Assembly (NCBI GenBank): GCA_041648175.1
Contig: JBAZPO010000004.1
Span: 124,001-188,000, forward strand
DNA length: 64,000 nucleotides
From: Desulfobaccales bacterium
GTDB taxonomy: Bacteria; Desulfobacterota; Desulfobaccia; Desulfobaccales; 0-14-0-80-60-11
Reading direction: 5' to 3'
The notes beneath the pieces are model-generated. The model was not told where the DNA came from. It did not search any database and saw only the letters and a list, made by a program, of their open reading frames with translations. The position numbers and the translations under genes are program-made. Positions 7,786 to 16,660 of this stretch are shown here, one piece after another (positions within the stretch are counted from its first letter, which is position 1; the number at the start of each line of letters is the position of its first letter).

Positions 7786-8217
7786 ATGACCAAGAGATAC
7801 AGTATCGAAAAATCCACCGGCTTTATCATTTACCGCACCGCTCTGGCGATGAAGGGAGCTTTGCAACGGACTCTGAAGGAACACGGATTTGATATTACCC
7901 CTGAGCAATATGGGATTCTAATGCTTCTCCGGGAAGAGGAGGGGCTTTCTCAAAAGGAGATTGGCGACGTACTCTTCAAGGATAAGCCCAACATCAGCCG
8001 GATGTTGGACGCCCTGGAGAGGAAAAGATTAATCCTGCGCCAGTCAACCGACCGCAGAAGTTTTGCCATATTCCTAACCGCAGAAGGAAAAAAGCTGGCA
8101 GAAGATATCCTTCCTATCAAACTGCAACTGGAAAAAAAAGCGCTCAATGGCTTGTTAGCGAGGGAACTAGAACTATTGGAAAGCCTTATTAATAAAATCT
8201 ATGGGAATATTTCGTAA
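7786..8217 (+). CDS. MarR-family transcriptional regulator
   Basis: DNA-binding regulator of 143 residues with the usual MarR layout: an N-terminal dimerisation helix, a winged helix-turn-helix (LSQKEIGDVLF recognition region, residues 57-85), a DRRS wing around residues 86-95 and a C-terminal helix pair. Cytoplasmic dimer. Three copies of a near-palindromic site flank it: one just before its own start and two between it and the Sel1 lipoprotein gene, the last overlapping that gene's predicted -10 region. It therefore probably represses itself and the lipoprotein gene. No inducer can be inferred from sequence. Confidence 0.9.
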   Translation: MTKRYSIEKSTGFIIYRTALAMKGALQRTLKEHGFDITPEQYGILMLLREEEGLSQKEIGDVLFKDKPNISRMLDALERKRLILRQSTDRRSFAIFLTAEGKKLAEDILPIKLQLEKKALNGLLARELELLESLINKIYGNIS

Positions 8218-8231
8218 TTTTTTTTAAGGTT

Positions 8232-8256
8232 AAAGTTATTATAATAACCGTTAATC
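8232..8256 (+). promoter_or_regulatory. MarR operator copy 1
   Basis: GTTATTATAATAAC (8235-8248) is a perfect 14-bp palindrome. It sits inside a 25-bp unit (AAAGTTA at the left, CCGTTAAT at the right) that is repeated at 8328-8352. Confidence 0.65.
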
Positions 8257-8301
8257 ATAGAACTATATATACCGGTGCCAAAAAGTCTCCTTCATCATCT
8301 A

Positions 8302-8330
8302 TTGCCTTAAAATATTTTTTTGGATATAAA
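8302..8330 (+). promoter_or_regulatory. Sigma-70 promoter for the Sel1 lipoprotein gene
   Basis: A -35 TTGCCT (8302-8307) and -10 TATAAA (8325-8330) are separated by 17 bases. The operator copy at 8328-8352 overlaps the -10 edge and the expected start site, a layout that fits repression. Confidence 0.5.
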
Positions 8331-8352
8331 GTTACTATGTTAACCGTTAATG
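8328..8352 (+). promoter_or_regulatory. MarR operator copy 2
   Basis: This 25-base unit matches 8232-8256 at all but four positions. Its core GTTACTATGTTAAC (8331-8344) is an imperfect palindrome of GTTA-N2-AT-N2-TAAC form, followed by the shared CCGTTAAT. Confidence 0.65.
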
Positions 8353-8386
8353 TCTTAATCGTAATCCAGGGCTTCCGGAGGGAGCT

Positions 8387-8857
8387 ATGAAAACCTTGGC
8401 TTCGGCTTTGGTTATTTTTTGCCTGGCTCTTGGGCTTGCTGGTTGCGCCGACCTCAAAACCCCCGAACAAAAATTTGCCAACCTGGAGAAAAGGGCGGCC
8501 GGGGGAGATGTGCTGGCCTGGTATAGCCTGGGACTCATGTATGAACGGGGATACGGCGTCGCCCAGGATATATGTCAGGCTGTCTTATGCTTCAGAAAGG
8601 CGGCGGAGCAAGGACAGGTTGAGGCCCAATATCGTCTCGGTTCCATGTATTACCATGGCCAGGGGGTATCGAGAGATGTAAAGCAGGCCGCCGAGTGGTA
8701 TAAACAAGCCGCGCAGCAAGGATCAACCCCGGCCCAGGCGGCCCTGGGCAATATGTATTTATCGGGTGAAGGAGTGGACCAGGATAGTTCCAAGGCCGCG
8801 TACTGGCATAAAAAATCTTTAAAACTAAAGAAACATGTCGATTTTACGCGTGATTAA
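8387..8857 (+). CDS. Sel1-repeat lipoprotein
   Basis: Exported lipoprotein of 156 residues. It has a type II signal peptide with lipobox LAGC (Cys20), a short linker, then three Sel1-like TPR repeats (AWYSLGLMYERGYGV, AQYRLGSMYYHGQGV and AQAALGNMYLSGEGV types, about 36 residues apart). Such repeats form an alpha-solenoid for protein-protein contacts, probably at the inner face of the outer membrane. A GGAGGGAG ribosome site precedes the ATG. It is the likely target of the MarR protein upstream, since two operator copies lie in its leader. The specific partner is unknown. Confidence 0.88.
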   Translation: MKTLASALVIFCLALGLAGCADLKTPEQKFANLEKRAAGGDVLAWYSLGLMYERGYGVAQDICQAVLCFRKAAEQGQVEAQYRLGSMYYHGQGVSRDVKQAAEWYKQAAQQGSTPAQAALGNMYLSGEGVDQDSSKAAYWHKKSLKLKKHVDFTRD

Positions 8858-9007
8858 GCATCTCGACCGTATTCGCAACGAGGTCCGGCCGGAATGTGGG
8901 ATCATTCAGCGCCTTGTTCTCCTAGCTTTCTCTAGCCCTCTCCATATTGGCGCGGTATAGTCTGCCGATATGCCCTTTCCGCGGTTGCTAATTCCTTCTG
9001 AATTTCC

Positions 9008-9037
9008 TTGACAATATGTCGGATAATTCTATATTGT
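9008..9037 (+). promoter_or_regulatory. tetR promoter with overlapping TetR-type operator
   Basis: -35 TTGACA (9008-9013) and -10 TATATT (9030-9035) are spaced by 16 bases. The inverted repeat ACAATAT (9011-9017) / ATATTGT (9031-9037), centres 20 bases apart, covers both boxes, so repressor binding would block the promoter. It lies about 50 bases before the TetR start. Confidence 0.65.
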
Positions 9038-9087
9038 GACGGTAAGTTCATATTATGAAGGATAGATGCAGCGCCGGAGGCCAGACG

Positions 9088-9711
9088 ATGGAAGACCAGA
9101 AGCTCCCAAGGCGGGAAAGGGAGAAATTGCGGCAGCGTCAAGAGATGCTCGCCACCGCGCTCGATCTTTTCTCGCGGAAGGGATACCACAACGTCTCCAT
9201 GCACGAAATCGCCCAGAAGGCCGAGTTCGCCATCGGCACCCTTTACAAGTTTTTCCAGAATAAGGAGGACCTTTACAAGGCCCTGGTTTTGGAGTTATGC
9301 GACGAGTTTGAAGACTCGATCATGCGAGCAATTGAACAACCGCAGGACGAAGCAGAAAAACTGCGCAGTTATGTTCGGGCCAAAACCGAGGTGTTTCGCC
9401 GCAACCTCCCATTCATTCGCCTGTATCTGGCCGAGAGCAGAGGAGCGAGCTTCAACCTCAAGGCTGGCTTGGATGATGAAATCCGCAAACGATATTACAT
9501 TTCTCTGGAAAGCATTGCTGCCATCTTTGCCAGTGGCATCAAAAACCAACGTTTTAAGAAAATCGCCGACCCCTATTACCTGGCGGTAGCGCTATCCAGC
9601 GTCATAGATGCGTTTCTGCTTCTCTGGCTCGACGCGCCCGAGAGTCATCCTTACCCGGAAGATCCGGACGCTATTTTGAATATTTTCTTCAAGGGACTGA
9701 TTGACCCGTGA
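9088..9711 (+). CDS. TetR-family repressor of the RND efflux operon
   Basis: Regulator of 207 residues. Residues 8-60 form a TetR_N helix-turn-helix (the GYHNVSMHEIAQKA and GTLYKFFQNKEDL segments). The rest is a helical ligand-binding domain of low similarity. The ATG at 9088 is preferred over 9055 because GGAGG lies 7 bases upstream and the extra residues are not part of the fold. It is the first gene before a membrane-fusion protein, RND pump and outer-membrane factor on the same strand (58-base gap), so it probably represses the whole operon. The promoter 9008-9037 carries a matching inverted repeat. Confidence 0.92.
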   Translation: MEDQKLPRREREKLRQRQEMLATALDLFSRKGYHNVSMHEIAQKAEFAIGTLYKFFQNKEDLYKALVLELCDEFEDSIMRAIEQPQDEAEKLRSYVRAKTEVFRRNLPFIRLYLAESRGASFNLKAGLDDEIRKRYYISLESIAAIFASGIKNQRFKKIADPYYLAVALSSVIDAFLLLWLDAPESHPYPEDPDAILNIFFKGLIDP

Positions 9712-9769
9712 TTTTTGGCTCGGGTTTTCAAAATGAATATGTTCATCACCGCTATTGGGGAGATTTCTG

Positions 9770-10975
9770 ATGCAACAGAACAAGAATAATTATGCACCAC
9801 TTATATGGGCTGCGGCCTTGATGGCTCTGACAATTTTGCTGGGCGGCTGTGATCGCGGGCAGGGGCAGCAAGCCAAGCCCCCGGTCCCGGAAGTGGCTGC
9901 GGTGGCCCTTCAGCCGCAGCAGGTTGAGCTGACCACCGAGTTACCGGGCCGTACGTCTCCCTACCTGGTGGCGGAGATCCGGCCGCAGGTCAATGGCATT
10001 ATACAGAAGCGCCTGTTTAAGGAGGGCTCCGATGTCAAAGCCGGACAACTGCTATACCAGATTGATCCCGCCCCGTTTCAGGTGGCCTATGACTCTGCCA
10101 AGGCATCGCTGGGCAAGGCGCAAGCCAATCTGCCCTCGATCCGGCTGAGGGCCGAACGACACAGGGAATTGCTGGTCGACAAAGCGGTTAGCAAGCAGGA
10201 CTACGACGATGCGGCAGCCGCCATGGAACAGGCCCGGTCCGAGATTGCCTATTGGCAAGCCGCGGTTGCAGGGGCCCGCATCAATTTGGGCTACACCCGG
10301 GTCACCGCGCCCATATCAGGGCGCATCGGCAAGTCCAGCGTCACGGACGGTGCGCTGGTGACTGCATATCAGCCCACTTTCCTGGCAACCATCCAACAGC
10401 TCGACCCCATTTATGTGGATGTGACCCAATCGTCCGCCGAGCTGCTGCGTTTGAAACGCAACCTGGAAACCGGCCGGCTCACCGCCAATGGAGCCAATGG
10501 GAAAAAAGTCCGTATTCTGCTGGAAGACGGAACCCCATATCCCTTGGAAGGCGCCTTGCAGTTCCGTGACATCACGGTGGACTCGACGACCGGGTCTTTC
10601 ACCTTGCGGATCGTGGTCCCGAATCCGAAGCATCTGCTCCTGCCGGGCATGTTCGTGCGGGCCGTGGTCCAGGAGGGTATCGCCGCGCAGGCCCTCCTGA
10701 TTCCTCAACAAGGGGTCAGCCGCACCCCCAAGGGGGAACCCATCGCACTGGTCGTGGATGAGGCCGGAAAGGTCCAGCAGCGGGTGTTGACCCTCAATCG
10801 AGCCATTGGCGACCAATGGCTCGTTTCATCCGGGCTGTCGCCCGGAGAGCGTGTGATCGTCGAAGGCATGATGAAGGTGCGGCCGGGCGCCGCCGTAAAG
10901 GTCATTCCCTGGAATAGCCCCAAGGCCGGCGAGGAAGCCCCGAATACGAAACGCGCGGCTGCAGAATCGAACTAA
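9770..10975 (+). CDS. RND efflux membrane fusion lipoprotein (AcrA/MexA type)
   Basis: Periplasmic adaptor of 401 residues. A lipoprotein signal with lipobox LGGC ends near Cys25. Then come a barrel-sandwich (lipoyl-like) half, a coiled-coil hairpin rich in Ala and Arg (about residues 95-165), the second lipoyl half (TAPISGRIG), a beta-barrel domain and a membrane-proximal domain. It joins the inner-membrane pump to the outer-membrane channel. The ATG at 9770 has GGGGAG upstream; the earlier in-frame TTG at 9755 is inside that ribosome site. The next gene begins 11 bases after it. Confidence 0.95.
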   Translation: MQQNKNNYAPLIWAAALMALTILLGGCDRGQGQQAKPPVPEVAAVALQPQQVELTTELPGRTSPYLVAEIRPQVNGIIQKRLFKEGSDVKAGQLLYQIDPAPFQVAYDSAKASLGKAQANLPSIRLRAERHRELLVDKAVSKQDYDDAAAAMEQARSEIAYWQAAVAGARINLGYTRVTAPISGRIGKSSVTDGALVTAYQPTFLATIQQLDPIYVDVTQSSAELLRLKRNLETGRLTANGANGKKVRILLEDGTPYPLEGALQFRDITVDSTTGSFTLRIVVPNPKHLLLPGMFVRAVVQEGIAAQALLIPQQGVSRTPKGEPIALVVDEAGKVQQRVLTLNRAIGDQWLVSSGLSPGERVIVEGMMKVRPGAAVKVIPWNSPKAGEEAPNTKRAAAESN

Positions 10976-10986
10976 GGGAGAATGTG

Positions 10987-13900
10987 ATGTTATCGAACTT
11001 CTTTCTGGACCGCCCGGTTTTCGCCTGGGTCATCGCCATCATTATGATGCTGGCGGGCGGTCTGGCGATCCATAATTTGCCTATTTCCCAATATCCGCCC
11101 ATCGCACCCCCGTCCATCGCCATTGACGCCTTTTATCCCGGGGCCTCTGCCGAAACCGTTGAGAACAGCGTTATTCAGATCATCGAGCAGAAGATGACCG
11201 GATTCGACAAGTTGCTGTACATGTCCGCCACCAGCGATGCTTCCGGCGCCGGGAGGATCGAACTCACCTTTGCGCCGGGCACCGATCCTGACCTCGCCTG
11301 GGCCCAGGTGCAAAACAAGCTTCAGCTCGCCATGGCAAGTTTGCCCGATGTGGTGCAGCGCCAGGGCGTCAAGGTCAGCAAGTCCACCAGAAACTGGCTC
11401 ATCATTGTGGGTCTGACCTCTGAAGATGGCAGCATGGATGAATTTGACCTGGCGGACTACGCGCAGGCCAATGTCGAGCAGGTGCTGGCGCGGGTGCCGG
11501 GAGTGGGTGAAGTGGAAGTCTTCGCTTCCCAGTACGCCATGCGGCTCTGGGTCAATCCGGATAAACTGGCTGATTACCGTCTGACGATGGAAGATGTCGT
11601 CCAAGGGCTTCAGGCCTACAACGTGGAGATTTCGGCCGGTCAGTTCGGCGGGGCGCCGGCGGTGGCAGGTCAGCGGCTGAACGCCTCGGTCATCGTCCAG
11701 AACCTGCTCAAGACCCCGGAGGAGTTTGCCGCCATCCCGCTGCGCGTCAACCCTGACGGCTCCATCGTGCGCGTGCGCGATGTGGGACGGACGGAGTTGG
11801 GCACCGAGCGCTACGGCAGCAACGTGCTTTACAACGGTCAACCAGGGGCCGCCCTGGCCGTCCGGCAGGCCGCCGGCGCCAATGCGCTGGCAACCGGCGA
11901 CGCCGTCAAGGCGAAAATGCAGGAGCTATCCCGTTACTTCCCCCCCGGCATGAAGGTCATCTACCCCTATGACACCACCCCCTTTGTGAAGGTGGCCATC
12001 GACGAGGTGGTGTGGACCCTGTTCGAGGCGATTCTGCTGGTCTTTCTGGTGATGTATCTCTTTCTGGGAAATATCCGGGCCACGCTGATTCCGACCCTGG
12101 CGGTGCCCGTGGTGATCCTGGGAACCTTCGCAGTCCTGGGATTGTTCGGGTTCTCCATCAACATGCTGACCATGTTTGCCATGGTGCTGGCCATCGGCCT
12201 GCTGGTGGACGACGCCATCGTGGTGGTGGAAAACGTGGAACGGGTCATGAGCGAGGAGGGACTTTCGCCCCGGGAGGCGACCCGCAAGTCCATGCGAGAA
12301 ATCACCAGCGCCTTGATCGGCATCGGGCTGGTGCTCTCGGCGGTGTTCGGCCCTATGGCGTTCTTCGGCGGCTCCACCGGGGTCATCTACCGCCAGTTTT
12401 CTGTGACCGTGATCGCCGCCATGCTGCTGTCGGTCTTGGTAGCTCTGATTCTAACCCCGGTTCTGTGCGCCTCGCTCCTCAAGCCGGTAGTTAAGGGGCA
12501 TGAAGCCGCGGAGACCGGTTTTTATTTGTTTCGGCCATTTTTCCGGTGGTTCGACCGGGTGTTTTTTTGGACCCGGGACAGGTACCAGGCCATGGTCGGC
12601 CGGATACTCACCAGGAAGCTCCGCTATTTCGTTATTTACCTGGTGATAGTGGCGGCTCTGGTCTTCCTCTTCCAACGCATGCCCACCGCCTATCTCCCCA
12701 GTGAAGACCAGGGCATCATGTTTATCCAGGCGATGTTGCCCACAGGCTCGACCCTGGAGCAGACCAAGCTGGTCCTGGATCAAGTCCGCAGCCATTTTCT
12801 GGAGGATGAAAAGGAAGCGGTGACGTCTATTTTCACGGTCGCGGGCCGGGGCTTTTCCGGAACCGGGCAGAACGTGGGGCTGGCATTCGTTAAGCTCAAA
12901 GACTGGGAACTGCGCCCTGGGGCGAACCTGAAAGTAAGTGCCCTGGCGGGACGCGCCATGGGTAAGTTCTCACAGATCCGTAACGCTATGGTGTTCGCCT
13001 TCCCGCCCCCGGCAGTCCTTGAGCTTGGACAGGCGGGCGGGTTCGACTTTCAATTGCAGGACCGAGGCGGGCTGGGTCACGAAGCCTTGATGGCGGCCCG
13101 CAACCAGATGCTCGGCATGACCGCAAAGGACCCGCGGCTGATGCGCGTCCGCCCCAACGGCCTGGAAGATGTGTCCCAATACCGCATCGACGTGGATTGG
13201 GAAAAGGCCGGCGCACTGGGGGTTCCCATCAACTCCATCCACACCACTATCTCGTCGGCCTTCGGCAGCGCCTACGTGAACGACTTCATACAGGGGGGAC
13301 GAGTCAAGCGGGTATACGTCCAGGCCGACGCACCCTACCGTATGTTGCCCAAAGACCTGGAGCGGCTCTATGTTCGCAACGCCTCAGGGTCGATGACGCC
13401 GTTTGCTTCCTTCGCCGCCGGCCACTGGTTCCAAGGGTCGCCGCGCCTGGAGCGTTTCAATAGCTTCCCGTCGATGAACATCTGGGGTGAACCGCCGCCC
13501 GGGAGGAGTTCGGGGGAAGCGATGCAAGCCATGGAAGAGATCGTTTCGAAGCTGCCCAAGGGCATCGGCTTTGACTGGACCGGGCTCTCCTACCAGGAGC
13601 GGATGGCAAAGTCCCAGACCGGGCTGCTCTACGCCTTTTCCATGATCGTGATTTTTCTCTGCCTGGCGGCCCTGTACGAGAGCTGGACCGTTCCTATCGC
13701 GATCTTACTGGCCTTACCGCTCGGGGTCATCGGCGGAGTGGTGGCCTCATCGCTTCGGGGACTGCCTAACGATGTGTACTTCCAGATCGGGCTCCTCACC
13801 GTTTTAGGTCTCACGACCAAAAACGCCATTTTGATCGTTCAGTTCGCCATGGCCAAGGTAGACGAGGGCATGGGGTTGATCGAGGCCACGCTGGAAGGGG

Positions 13901-14166
13901 CCAAATTAAGGCTGCGGCCCATCGTCATGACCTCGCTGGCCTTCGGCTTCGGCGTCCTCCCCCTGGCAATGGCCACCGGGGCCGGCGCTGGAGCGCAAAC
14001 GGCCATCGGCACCGGCGTCCTGGGCGGGATGGCTACGGCCACCTTCCTGGCGATCTTCTTCATCCCCCTCTTTTTTGTAGGGGTGGTGCAACTGTTTGGA
14101 AAAAAGCCAGTCGCCCAAACGGAAGAGCCGGGTTCGGATACTCCGAATCCTCCAGAGGGGCAGTGA
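10987..14166 (+). CDS. RND multidrug efflux pump, HAE-1 family (AcrB/MexB type)
   Basis: Inner-membrane proton/drug antiporter of 1059 residues, the usual length of the family. The N-terminus reads FFLDRPVFAWV, followed by twelve predicted membrane helices in the 1+5+1+5 pattern with two large periplasmic loops. Helix 4 has the paired aspartates in GLLVDDAIVVVENVERV required for proton relay, and the GxPxD-type and later TTKNAILIV segments are intact. The ATG at 10987 follows AAGGGAG at 6 bases; a GTG one codon earlier is the alternative. It is flanked by its adaptor and outer-membrane partner. The substrate cannot be read from sequence. Confidence 0.97.
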   Translation: MLSNFFLDRPVFAWVIAIIMMLAGGLAIHNLPISQYPPIAPPSIAIDAFYPGASAETVENSVIQIIEQKMTGFDKLLYMSATSDASGAGRIELTFAPGTDPDLAWAQVQNKLQLAMASLPDVVQRQGVKVSKSTRNWLIIVGLTSEDGSMDEFDLADYAQANVEQVLARVPGVGEVEVFASQYAMRLWVNPDKLADYRLTMEDVVQGLQAYNVEISAGQFGGAPAVAGQRLNASVIVQNLLKTPEEFAAIPLRVNPDGSIVRVRDVGRTELGTERYGSNVLYNGQPGAALAVRQAAGANALATGDAVKAKMQELSRYFPPGMKVIYPYDTTPFVKVAIDEVVWTLFEAILLVFLVMYLFLGNIRATLIPTLAVPVVILGTFAVLGLFGFSINMLTMFAMVLAIGLLVDDAIVVVENVERVMSEEGLSPREATRKSMREITSALIGIGLVLSAVFGPMAFFGGSTGVIYRQFSVTVIAAMLLSVLVALILTPVLCASLLKPVVKGHEAAETGFYLFRPFFRWFDRVFFWTRDRYQAMVGRILTRKLRYFVIYLVIVAALVFLFQRMPTAYLPSEDQGIMFIQAMLPTGSTLEQTKLVLDQVRSHFLEDEKEAVTSIFTVAGRGFSGTGQNVGLAFVKLKDWELRPGANLKVSALAGRAMGKFSQIRNAMVFAFPPPAVLELGQAGGFDFQLQDRGGLGHEALMAARNQMLGMTAKDPRLMRVRPNGLEDVSQYRIDVDWEKAGALGVPINSIHTTISSAFGSAYVNDFIQGGRVKRVYVQADAPYRMLPKDLERLYVRNASGSMTPFASFAAGHWFQGSPRLERFNSFPSMNIWGEPPPGRSSGEAMQAMEEIVSKLPKGIGFDWTGLSYQERMAKSQTGLLYAFSMIVIFLCLAALYESWTVPIAILLALPLGVIGGVVASSLRGLPNDVYFQIGLLTVLGLTTKNAILIVQFAMAKVDEGMGLIEATLEGAKLRLRPIVMTSLAFGFGVLPLAMATGAGAGAQTAIGTGVLGGMATATFLAIFFIPLFFVGVVQLFGKKPVAQTEEPGSDTPNPPEGQ

Positions 14167-14167
14167 C

Positions 14168-15583
14168 ATGATAAAGAAGCTATATTCTTTTTTGGCAATA
14201 ACGGCCGTTCTTCTCAGCGGTTGCACCATGACGCCGAAATATACCCGGCCCGATGCGCCGGTTCCCGCGGGCTGGCCCGGTGGTCAGGCCTACAAAGAGA
14301 CCCCAGCCATGCAAGGGGCTCCGGCTGCCGCCGACCTGCAATGGCGGGAATTCTTCGCCGATACGCGGCTTCAAACGGTCATCGCGAAAGCCTTGAACAA
14401 CAACCGTGATCTGCGCGTGGCCGCCTTGAATGTTGAAAGAGCGCGCGCGTTATACCGCGTCCAGCGCGCCGAGCTTTTCCCGAAGGTGGAAACGGGCCTC
14501 ATAGCCAGCAAGCAACACGTTAGAATTTCCGGCACCACCGGTTTGGTGACCTTGGAGGAGTATGGCGCCAATCTGGGCATCACTTCCTGGGAGATTGATC
14601 TCTTCGGCCGTATCCGCAGCCTGGGAAAAAGGGCGTTGGAGGAATACTTCGCCACGGAACAGGCCCGCCGCGGCGCGCAGATATTGCTAGTGTCCGAAGT
14701 TGCCAACGCTTATCTGACCCTTGCCGCGGATCGGGAAAACCTCCAACTGGCCAAATCCACCCTCGAGGCCCAGCAGGCCTCTTACAAGGTGATTCGACGG
14801 CGCTTTGAAGTCGGGCTCGCCCCCGAACTGGATCTTCGCCAGGTCCAAACCAGAGTGGATGCGGCGCGGGTTGACGTCGCCCAATACACCGAACGGGCCG
14901 CTCAAGATGCAAATGCCCTTAACCTGCTGGCAGGCTCGCCGGTGCCCGCCGATTTGTTGCCGGGACAGTTGAGCGTTGTCAAACCGTTGCCGGACGTTTC
15001 GCCCGGGATGTCCTCCGAAGTGCTTCTGTGTCGCCCTGATATTCTTCAGTCGGAATACTTACTCAAGGCCGCCAATGCAAATATCGGCGCCGCCCGGGCG
15101 GCTTTCTTTCCCCGCATTTCTCTCACGTCCGCGATAGGCAGCGCCAGCGGTGATCTGTCTGGTCTGTTCAAATCCGGCTCGTTCGTCTGGAATTACGCCC
15201 CCCAGGTCGTTCTGCCAATTTTCGATGCCCGCACCTGGTCGGCGCTCAACGTAACCAAGGTGGATAAGGAGATCGCCATTGCTCAATACGAGAAGGCAAT
15301 CCAGGCGGCCTTCAAAGATGTTGCCGATGCACTCGCCAGGCGAGGAACCTTGGGGGATCGGATGGAGGCGCAGCAATCCCTGCTCGATGCTACCGCGCAA
15401 ACTTACCGGCTCTCCACTGCCCGATATGAGAAGGGGATCGACATCTATTTGAACGTGCTGGATGCGCAACGTTCTCTCTACTCCGCCCAGCAGGGACTCA
15501 TCGCCGTCCGTCTGGCGAAACTCGCCAATCAGGTGCGGCTTTATGCGGTACTGGGCGGGGGCGGCGGACCAAGCACGCCATAA
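14168..15583 (+). CDS. Outer-membrane efflux lipoprotein (NodT/OprM type)
   Basis: Outer-membrane channel component of 471 residues. A lipoprotein signal (lipobox LSGC near residue 18) is followed by the YTRPDAPVP-type linker common to NodT-family factors, then two tandem OEP domains with long coiled-coil helices and short beta strands. Start at ATG 14168, one base after the stop of the pump gene, with GAGGGG upstream; an earlier in-frame start would lie inside the pump gene. Completes the tripartite efflux system with the two preceding genes. A glycine-rich C-terminus (GGGGG) ends the protein. Confidence 0.95.
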   Translation: MIKKLYSFLAITAVLLSGCTMTPKYTRPDAPVPAGWPGGQAYKETPAMQGAPAAADLQWREFFADTRLQTVIAKALNNNRDLRVAALNVERARALYRVQRAELFPKVETGLIASKQHVRISGTTGLVTLEEYGANLGITSWEIDLFGRIRSLGKRALEEYFATEQARRGAQILLVSEVANAYLTLAADRENLQLAKSTLEAQQASYKVIRRRFEVGLAPELDLRQVQTRVDAARVDVAQYTERAAQDANALNLLAGSPVPADLLPGQLSVVKPLPDVSPGMSSEVLLCRPDILQSEYLLKAANANIGAARAAFFPRISLTSAIGSASGDLSGLFKSGSFVWNYAPQVVLPIFDARTWSALNVTKVDKEIAIAQYEKAIQAAFKDVADALARRGTLGDRMEAQQSLLDATAQTYRLSTARYEKGIDIYLNVLDAQRSLYSAQQGLIAVRLAKLANQVRLYAVLGGGGGPSTP

Positions 15584-15630
15584 GGTTCATAGTGCAAAAG
15601 TTACAATAGGGAAGTTACTTCCGACCGTTC

Positions 15631-15675
15631 CTCCCCACCTTGTCGGCTAGCATCGTACAGTCTTATGGTGGGGAG
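15631..15675. terminator. Possible bidirectional terminator
   Basis: Inverted repeat CTCCCCACC (15631-15639) / GGTGGGGAG (15667-15675) lies between the convergent ends of the efflux operon and the receiver gene. The loop is long (27 bases) and there is no strong T-run, so the call is tentative. Confidence 0.35.
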
Positions 15676-15693
15676 TAGGTCAATAATTTGACA

Positions 15694-16068
15694 TCAACTA
15701 ACTCCCAGCACCACCTTCAGTTTGCCCAGCAGGTCGGCGGCATCGCTTTCACCGGGGTTGACCGGCAGCCGTCCCAGCACGCCCAACCCTTCGCTGGCCT
15801 CGTGGAACTCCTCGTCGGAAAGCGGGCTGACCACCGCAGTATTCACCATGGCATTGACCTTGACGAGCTTCAGGACGAGATCTAAAGGTGCGATGTCCGG
15901 CAGGTCAGAGTCAATGATCATGAGGTGTGGGGCGGAGGTGCGCGCCGCTTCCAGGGCTTCAGCCCCGGAAACCACGTACTTAAGGTCTACCTCCGGGTTT
16001 GTCGCCAAAGCGGCGGTGAAAGCCTGCATGGCTTGAGGGCGAGCGGTAGCGAAAACGATACGCAGCAT
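15694..16068 (-). CDS. Stand-alone receiver-like domain protein
   Basis: Protein of 124 residues with a CheY-like fold pattern. It begins LRIVFATARP, has a phospho-acceptor-like Asp in MIIDSDLPD near residue 52, and beta/alpha alternation to the end. The usual acidic pair after strand 1 is not evident and the conserved Lys near strand 5 is not clear, so it may be an atypical or non-phosphorylated receiver. It is the last gene of the reverse-strand NifX/Mrp cluster, where it could link signalling to that complex; this is inference. No output domain is present. Confidence 0.6.
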   Translation of the reverse strand: MLRIVFATARPQAMQAFTAALATNPEVDLKYVVSGAEALEAARTSAPHLMIIDSDLPDIAPLDLVLKLVKVNAMVNTAVVSPLSDEEFHEASEGLGVLGRLPVNPGESDAADLLGKLKVVLGVS

Positions 16069-16223
16069 GGAAAAACCTCATATATAATAATGAACGCGGA
16101 GCGGAACCCTAATCCGGATGCCAAGCTCCGCGTTGCAAGGTTTATTGGACGCAATTACTTGATCCTGCCAGAGCACCCCGCCGGTAGTAATCGGCAATCG
16201 CCTCTCCCAATGTGTTGACCGCT

Positions 16224-16604
16224 TCAGTGAGCGCCGCCGCCGCAGGTGAACTCGGTGCTAAACTGCGGCAGCCGGCCATGCAAGAGAGCCTCCACGGCTT
16301 CTCCCACGGTTTGGGCGTCGCCGCCGTGCATGACATTGATTCCCACCTGTTGGAACCCCATAAGCGGCCGCATGCCCATGCCGCCGGCAATAAGAACCTT
16401 CACGCCGTTTTGGGCCAGATGATTGACCGGGGCCATGCAGCCGCCCTGTTGGTGGGGAACATTGGGCAGCGTTGCGACCTCCAGCACTTTCCCTTCGGCG
16501 ATTTTCACCAGGGTGTAAAGGTCACAGTGGCCGAAATGGGCCCCGAGCGGGGCATCAAGCCCGCCAGGATGGTTTGAGGGCACGGCAACGATTGTGCTAT
16601 TCAC
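16224..16604 (-). CDS. NifX/NifB-C-family (dinitrogenase Fe-Mo cofactor) protein
   Basis: Protein of 126 residues of the NifX/ORP family, small domains that hold metal-sulfur clusters. It begins TIVAVPS, has a DAPLGAHFGHC segment, an RNase-H-like fold pattern and a C-terminal CGGGAH, the last being typical of archaeal and anaerobe paralogs that may bind metal. GTG start with AAGGAGAA at 4 bases. It lies downstream of two ferredoxin-containing ATPases and is the second NifX-family gene in the cluster. The arrangement recalls the orp operon of Desulfovibrio, whose NifX-type ORP carries a Mo-Cu cluster; which of the two paralogs here would be ORP is unclear. Confidence 0.85.
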   Translation of the reverse strand: MNSTIVAVPSNHPGGLDAPLGAHFGHCDLYTLVKIAEGKVLEVATLPNVPHQQGGCMAPVNHLAQNGVKVLIAGGMGMRPLMGFQQVGINVMHGGDAQTVGEAVEALLHGRLPQFSTEFTCGGGAH

Positions 16605-16660
16605 AGTATTCTCCTTATATTTATGAAAATGTGGCGCCGGCTTCCCCGCCGGCGTGGGAA

